Below, one piece after another: positions 60,290-64,000 of a stretch of 64,000 nt of DNA. Under the pieces are notes generated by a model. The model was not told the DNA's origin. It made no database searches and saw nothing but the letters and a program-made list of their open reading frames with translations. The DNA is from Epinephelus fuscoguttatus (taxonomy: Eukaryota > Chordata > Actinopteri > Perciformes > Serranidae). Location: contig NC_064771.1 of assembly GCF_011397635.1 (NCBI RefSeq), positions 12,959,379 through 13,023,378 of the forward strand, given 5' to 3'. The translations under genes were made by a program, and so were the position numbers. How positions within the stretch are numbered: the stretch's first letter is position 1; the number at the start of each line of letters is the position of its first letter.

Positions 60290-61350
60290 GAGGTTTTAAA
60301 GGTTTTATTAAAAGAACATTTTGTAAGATTTCGGGGGATTTAGTGGCATCTAGTGGTGAGGATTGCAGATTGCAACAAGCTGAAACTTCTCCCGGTTAGA
60401 ATTCATTAGGATGCTTTCAGACCTACAATTCGCTTGCTTTGGTCCATATCAGGGACTGATTTTGTTACAAAGCTGTATAATTGCCCAGAGTTGGTTCGTG
60501 TTCTCATGGCAGCATTTACAAGCAAACTACATGAAATGCCTTGTGTGAGAAAGCAGCTCTTGATTGGTCAGAATTTCCATGGAAAGATCCAGGAGGTAAA
60601 CAAAATGTTGAAGAAGAGTACACTCGCAAAATAAATGCAACACTTTCTAATGTCACAATGGAGGGACAATATACAGGTTGATTTTAGTGCTGGTCATCGT
60701 GTACTATATTGATTGCATTGTTCATTTTAGTCAGACCATACAGTTTGAAAACAAGGCGCGGCTCCAACTAGAAAACAATGTTTTGATGCATTGGATGTGC
60801 TGAATGTGCATATTAAGGCAGCACAGGAGGAGGCACACATTAATAATCCTCCAGGACTGTAACATGCTCATGCTTAGTTAACCCAAACGCTATGTAATGC
60901 GACTGCAGTTGGTACGGATCGAGGTCAGAACGTGTCCTCACCACAAATGAACTGCACCACAGTCTGGTTGAAACCAGACCACCTCCTCAGGAAGGTCTTG
61001 GTCTGATTGTTTTGATGCGCACCCAAGTGCGATTGCTGCCCAACAAAACTGCACTTCGGGGGCAAATGAACTTGACTTCAATTGAACTGAACCAAACAGA
61101 GCAGGTGTGAAAGCACCTTCAGTGTTCACTGTTCAGGTGTTTTTTACCAGGACCCAAATTATCTGCAGAGATCTCTTCCTCTCAAAAACGAATGGACTTG
61201 GTGATTTAAACCAGTAAAAACATTGAATAAAGCAGTCACAGGCATCACATAAATTAAAAAAAAAAATCAGCACCCCAAAGAAGATATACATATTATATTA
61301 TATTCCATTTCTGCCAAAATTATTCATATAAATCTGACATACTGGACCTT
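60290..61350. repeat. TTAAAGGTCC-type element carrying a nested hAT-like insertion
   Basis: The left part has GATTTAGTGGCATCTAGTGG and AACAAGCTGAAACTTCTCCC; the right part has GGTGATTTAAACCAGTAAAA and ends near ATACTGGACCTTTAAAA. An insertion at about 60409-61118 separates them. Its ends, ATGCTTTCAGACCT and AGGTGTGAAAGCACC, form an inverted repeat typical of hAT-like MITEs. Confidence 0.65.
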
Positions 61351-61559
61351 TAAAAAAGCAGGCTTATTTGACCAGGCAAGGCAACCACTAAAACATTACA
61401 ATTACTACATTTACCAATAACTTTTACTTTAACTATTAGTAAATTAAATAGTTTTAGCATTTCTATGCTCGTATATTAATTAATTTGAGATTTGAGGAAT
61501 ATCTCACAATGCTTCCTTCCAATTCCTCTAAAACATCATCTCCCATGATGCTGGAAGTG

Positions 61560-61700
61560 CGTAAAGAAACAATGACGTCAAAAGATAGGCGACCACAACA
61601 GAGTGCCGAGGACTGCGAAGACACAGCTGAACTCACACCGAAATAGTTTTCCAGTTGTGTTATACATTTCAGTGAGTGCCTAAAGAGTATCAGCATATAT
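61560..61700 (+). promoter_or_regulatory. l3mbtl2: Promoter and first non-coding exon of l3mbtl2 (predicted)
   Basis: A perfect cAMP response element, TGACGTCA, is at 61573-61580. About 120 bp later a strong donor, ATATAT|GTAAGT, occurs at 61701. A CAG acceptor at 62142-62144 (CTTTCCCCTGCAG) starts a second exon that contains the coding start at 62253. GTTAGC hexamers follow at 61771 and 62049. Exon 1 limits are inferred. Confidence 0.4.
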
Positions 61701-62252
61701 GTAAGTAACCACTGAAAGCAAAAACAAGTGAACTGCTGCGTCGTAACTAAACAAACGTGCTATTAGCACTGTTAGCATTTAGCCTGCATTTACAGTAGCG
61801 TGTGAGCTAGCCACACTTTTGTTTATGTTTTGACCAGCCTGTTTCTAAGCCTTTTGGCTGTGACAATTTGCTTTAAAAGTGATTTCAACAGCTAAATTCT
61901 GTGTTCATTATTTTATTTCATATATGTTTATCTTGTATGCACTTATTTGACAGATAACTGCTGGTTTGTAGAAGACTGTCTTGCCTAGAAATGAACATTT
62001 GCTCCTGCTGACCAGCTGTTTTCTCCTCTCTGGTGCATAGAGATTGGTGTTAGCTAAAAGTAGGTGTTACAGAATGTATTTTCTGGGTTAGACTAAGAAT
62101 TTTGTCTGCTATTTGTGACATGCATTCATCACTTTCCCCTGCAGAGCCCACAGAACAACAGCCTCCAGCTTTAAAGAAGGACAGATGCATTGGCTGTAGA
62201 TCCTGCTTTGCACTGTGAGTCTCTAGTGATCCTCTTGTGAGCAGAGCACAGG

Positions 62253-63216
62253 ATGCCTTACCACTGTGTGGCCTATGGATGTGGCAAAACTGCAGAAGAT
62301 GGTGCGACGCTCTTTAAATTCCCCAAGGACCATGAGGAGTTTCGCAAATGGGAGAAGCAGGTCCAGCGCACCCGCAGCCAGTGGGTCGCCACACCCAACT
62401 CTCACCTCTGCAGCGAGCATTTTGGCAGGGAGTACTTTGAGCCAAGAGCACCCATGGGGGCTCTGAAGCTAAAGCCAGGAGCTGTTCCCACAGTGTTCCT
62501 CCGTCCACACTGTCTCTCCTGCAAAGGAGTGGGATGTAGTAGCTGCCTGCCAGCTATCCAACGGCGGGGCTTTACAGCTGAACCAAGAGAGTGTGCTGTA
62601 AGTGTGAGTAGTTATTATTACGGAGAAAGGTCACTGCAGAGAGACAAAGAGAGTTTCTGCCATTCTGAGAGCTTTAAACAAACCTCTTGCTTGTTTACAT
62701 GTATGATGTAAAGACACATTCAAGCTTTCCATTTATCACTGTGTTTTTTTCTCTTCTCAGGCACCAGACAATGAAATGCCCTTTCAGTTTGATGATACTG
62801 ATGGAAGAGGTCATGAAGAACATCTGACAAGAGGAGTGACAAAGGCGGCGGAAAAAAACAGAGAAGAACGACCAGGTGAGGTGCAAATGATTAAACTGTA
62901 TGTCCATTTTCTGTCTCTGTAATTAAATGCTATTTAAAGTCAAAGTCAAAATGAGTGATGGAAGGTCTCAGACGATGGTTCAAAATAAAATAAAAATCCC
63001 ATCAGTATAAACTGTAGGAACTGTGATAAAATTAAATGATGATTTATACTAAATGTGTTTACTTTATTATTTATTTTTACAGTGGTGTGTGAGATGTGTG
63101 GCACCGCCGGCACTAGTAGCAGCTTCTTTTCAAAGACCAAGCGTTTCTGCAGTATATCTTGTTCACGCTCTTATTCATCAAACTCCAAGAAGTCCTCCAT
63201 ATTGGCACGTCTGCAG
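62253..63216 (+). CDS. l3mbtl2: L3MBTL2-type Polycomb protein with N-terminal THAP domain (5' part; continues beyond window)
   Basis: Three coding exons, 62253-62597, 62761-62875 and 63083-63216, join at GT-AG sites in phases 0, 1 and 0. Exon 1 encodes a complete THAP C2CH DNA-binding zinc finger: ligands C5, C10, C53 and H56, invariant P24 and W33, F57 and the closing LKPGAVPTVF box. A second cysteine group follows (CLSCKGVGCSSC). Exon 2 is a short acidic linker. Exon 3 encodes the FCS zinc finger, CEMCG through FFSKTKRFCSISCSRSYSSN then KKSSILARLQ, almost identical to human L3MBTL2 after the first cysteines. Four MBT repeats would lie to the right. L3MBTL2 is a PRC1.6 subunit that compacts chromatin. 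Adjacency to ep300 agrees with human 22q13. Human L3MBTL2 has no THAP domain that I know of, so this start may represent a lineage-specific fusion. A possible next acceptor lies at 63993-63994. Confidence 0.85.
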
Positions 63217-63461
63217 GTGAGAAAAAATATGTGATGTTGCAGCACATAAACAATGCTGAATAATGAGTGTGTGTGCTGCCATGTTATGTAGGTGGCATCT
63301 CATGTAGAGGATGTATGAGTTTTATTTTTCACCCCAAATACTTCTTAAAAGCAAATATTTGTACTCTTTTACATAATGCACATTACAATATAAGCCATTT
63401 TTATTCTATACTGGGAATATTTGCTGAGCATAAACCTGTTTTTACAGCATTTCACACAGTA

Positions 63462-63800
63462 GGGCTGCAACTAATGATTATTTTTTATCGATAAATCTGC
63501 AGATGATTTTCTTGATTAACTGTCTGGGTTATAAAATGTCAGAAAATAGTGAAAAATTTCTGTCCCAGGTTCTCAAAGTCCAAGGTGATGACTTTAAATG
63601 TTTTGTTTCATTAGTCCAAAGCCTAAAGATATTCTGTTTAATATGACATTAAACAGAGAAAAGCAGATCAGTGTTTCTGAGATGCTAGAAACAGCATTTT
63701 TTCATACTTTAACAATTAATTGCTTATCAAAATAGTTTGTCATTTTCTGTTAATTGACTAATAGATTGGTCAACTTATTGTTTATGGTCTAACTCACAGC
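63462..63800. repeat. hAT-type MITE in l3mbtl2 intron
   Basis: It begins TAGGGCTGCAACTAATGATT and contains TATAAAATGTCAGAAAATAG and CCAAAGCCTAAAGATATTC, phrases of a very abundant fish MITE. The right end (TAACTCACAGCTGTAAT) is a decayed inverted copy of the left. It is non-coding. Confidence 0.7.
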
Positions 63801-64000
63801 TGTAATCTTTATTTTTTGAGTTAAACACACAAATAACAGGACTAACCGGACCACTAGGTGGCACCTATGAGGCATTTGTAGTTAATTGCTTTGCTAAATT
63901 AAATAATTACGCTAACTTGGCACTTTGGTTACTTTACACATTTTTTGACAAGGCCTTCCTCACACCGTCGTCTTTGTGTCTGTGATTTCATCAGGTCTGT

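Noticed and set aside
62223-62508. Minus-strand frames opposite the THAP exon
   Set aside because: Shadows of the THAP coding exon, which has a clear family signature on the plus strand.
1-64000. tRNA, rRNA, CRISPR or prokaryotic mobile elements
   Set aside because: None was seen on either strand; the repeats are eukaryotic transposon relics and microsatellites.

Overview
This is vertebrate genomic DNA, almost certainly from a spiny-rayed (percomorph) teleost. The genes are split by GT-AG introns and encode recognisable vertebrate Polycomb and coactivator proteins. The spacers are packed with short TTAA-flanked and hAT-type non-autonomous elements, L1-like and other LINE fragments and microsatellites of the kinds common in spiny-rayed fish. 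There are no prokaryotic genes, operons or CRISPR arrays.

Layout. Positions 1-3470 look like the 3' end (terminal exon plus UTR) of an unidentified plus-strand gene, with a poly(A) signal at 3451. A CpG-rich promoter at about 5240-5549 leads into a complete six-exon plus-strand cbx7 (5550-14230, 266 aa). This is the chromodomain subunit of canonical PRC1, and it carries an acidic run in the linker. Downstream lie an L1-like LINE on the minus strand (14840-18694) containing an in-frame 708-bp tandem duplication, further repeats, and an unassigned pair of coding-like exons (19641-20109). A candidate plus-strand poly(A) signal sits at 25578. The minus-strand gene ep300 (p300 histone acetyltransferase) fills 30101-52018 with 31 coding exons. 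I traced every splice junction; the exons sum to 8526 nt, an uninterrupted 2841-residue protein. Its 3'UTR runs to a poly(A) signal at 27848-27853. The 9.5 kb between ep300 and the next gene is repeat-rich. The window ends inside a plus-strand l3mbtl2 gene (first coding exons 62253-63216). Its conserved FCS zinc finger is spliced in frame behind a complete THAP DNA-binding domain, which I do not know from mammalian L3MBTL2.

How the genes relate. cbx7 (PRC1.2/1.4-type H3K27me3 reader) and l3mbtl2 (PRC1.6 subunit) are Polycomb repressors; ep300 is an antagonistic H3K27 acetyltransferase. The ep300-l3mbtl2 pair is also adjacent on human 22q13, and CBX7 lies on the same arm, so this is a conserved syntenic block. 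cbx7 and ep300 are convergent; ep300 and l3mbtl2 are divergent.

Most interesting observations: the THAP-L3MBTL2 fusion; dense GTTAGC/GCTAAC hexamers near the 5' ends of all three genes; a GC-AG first intron in ep300; a compound microsatellite abutting the splice donor of an ep300 HAT-region exon; and the orphan exon pair. Exon calls rest on frame continuity and family recognition only; no transcript or database evidence was available.
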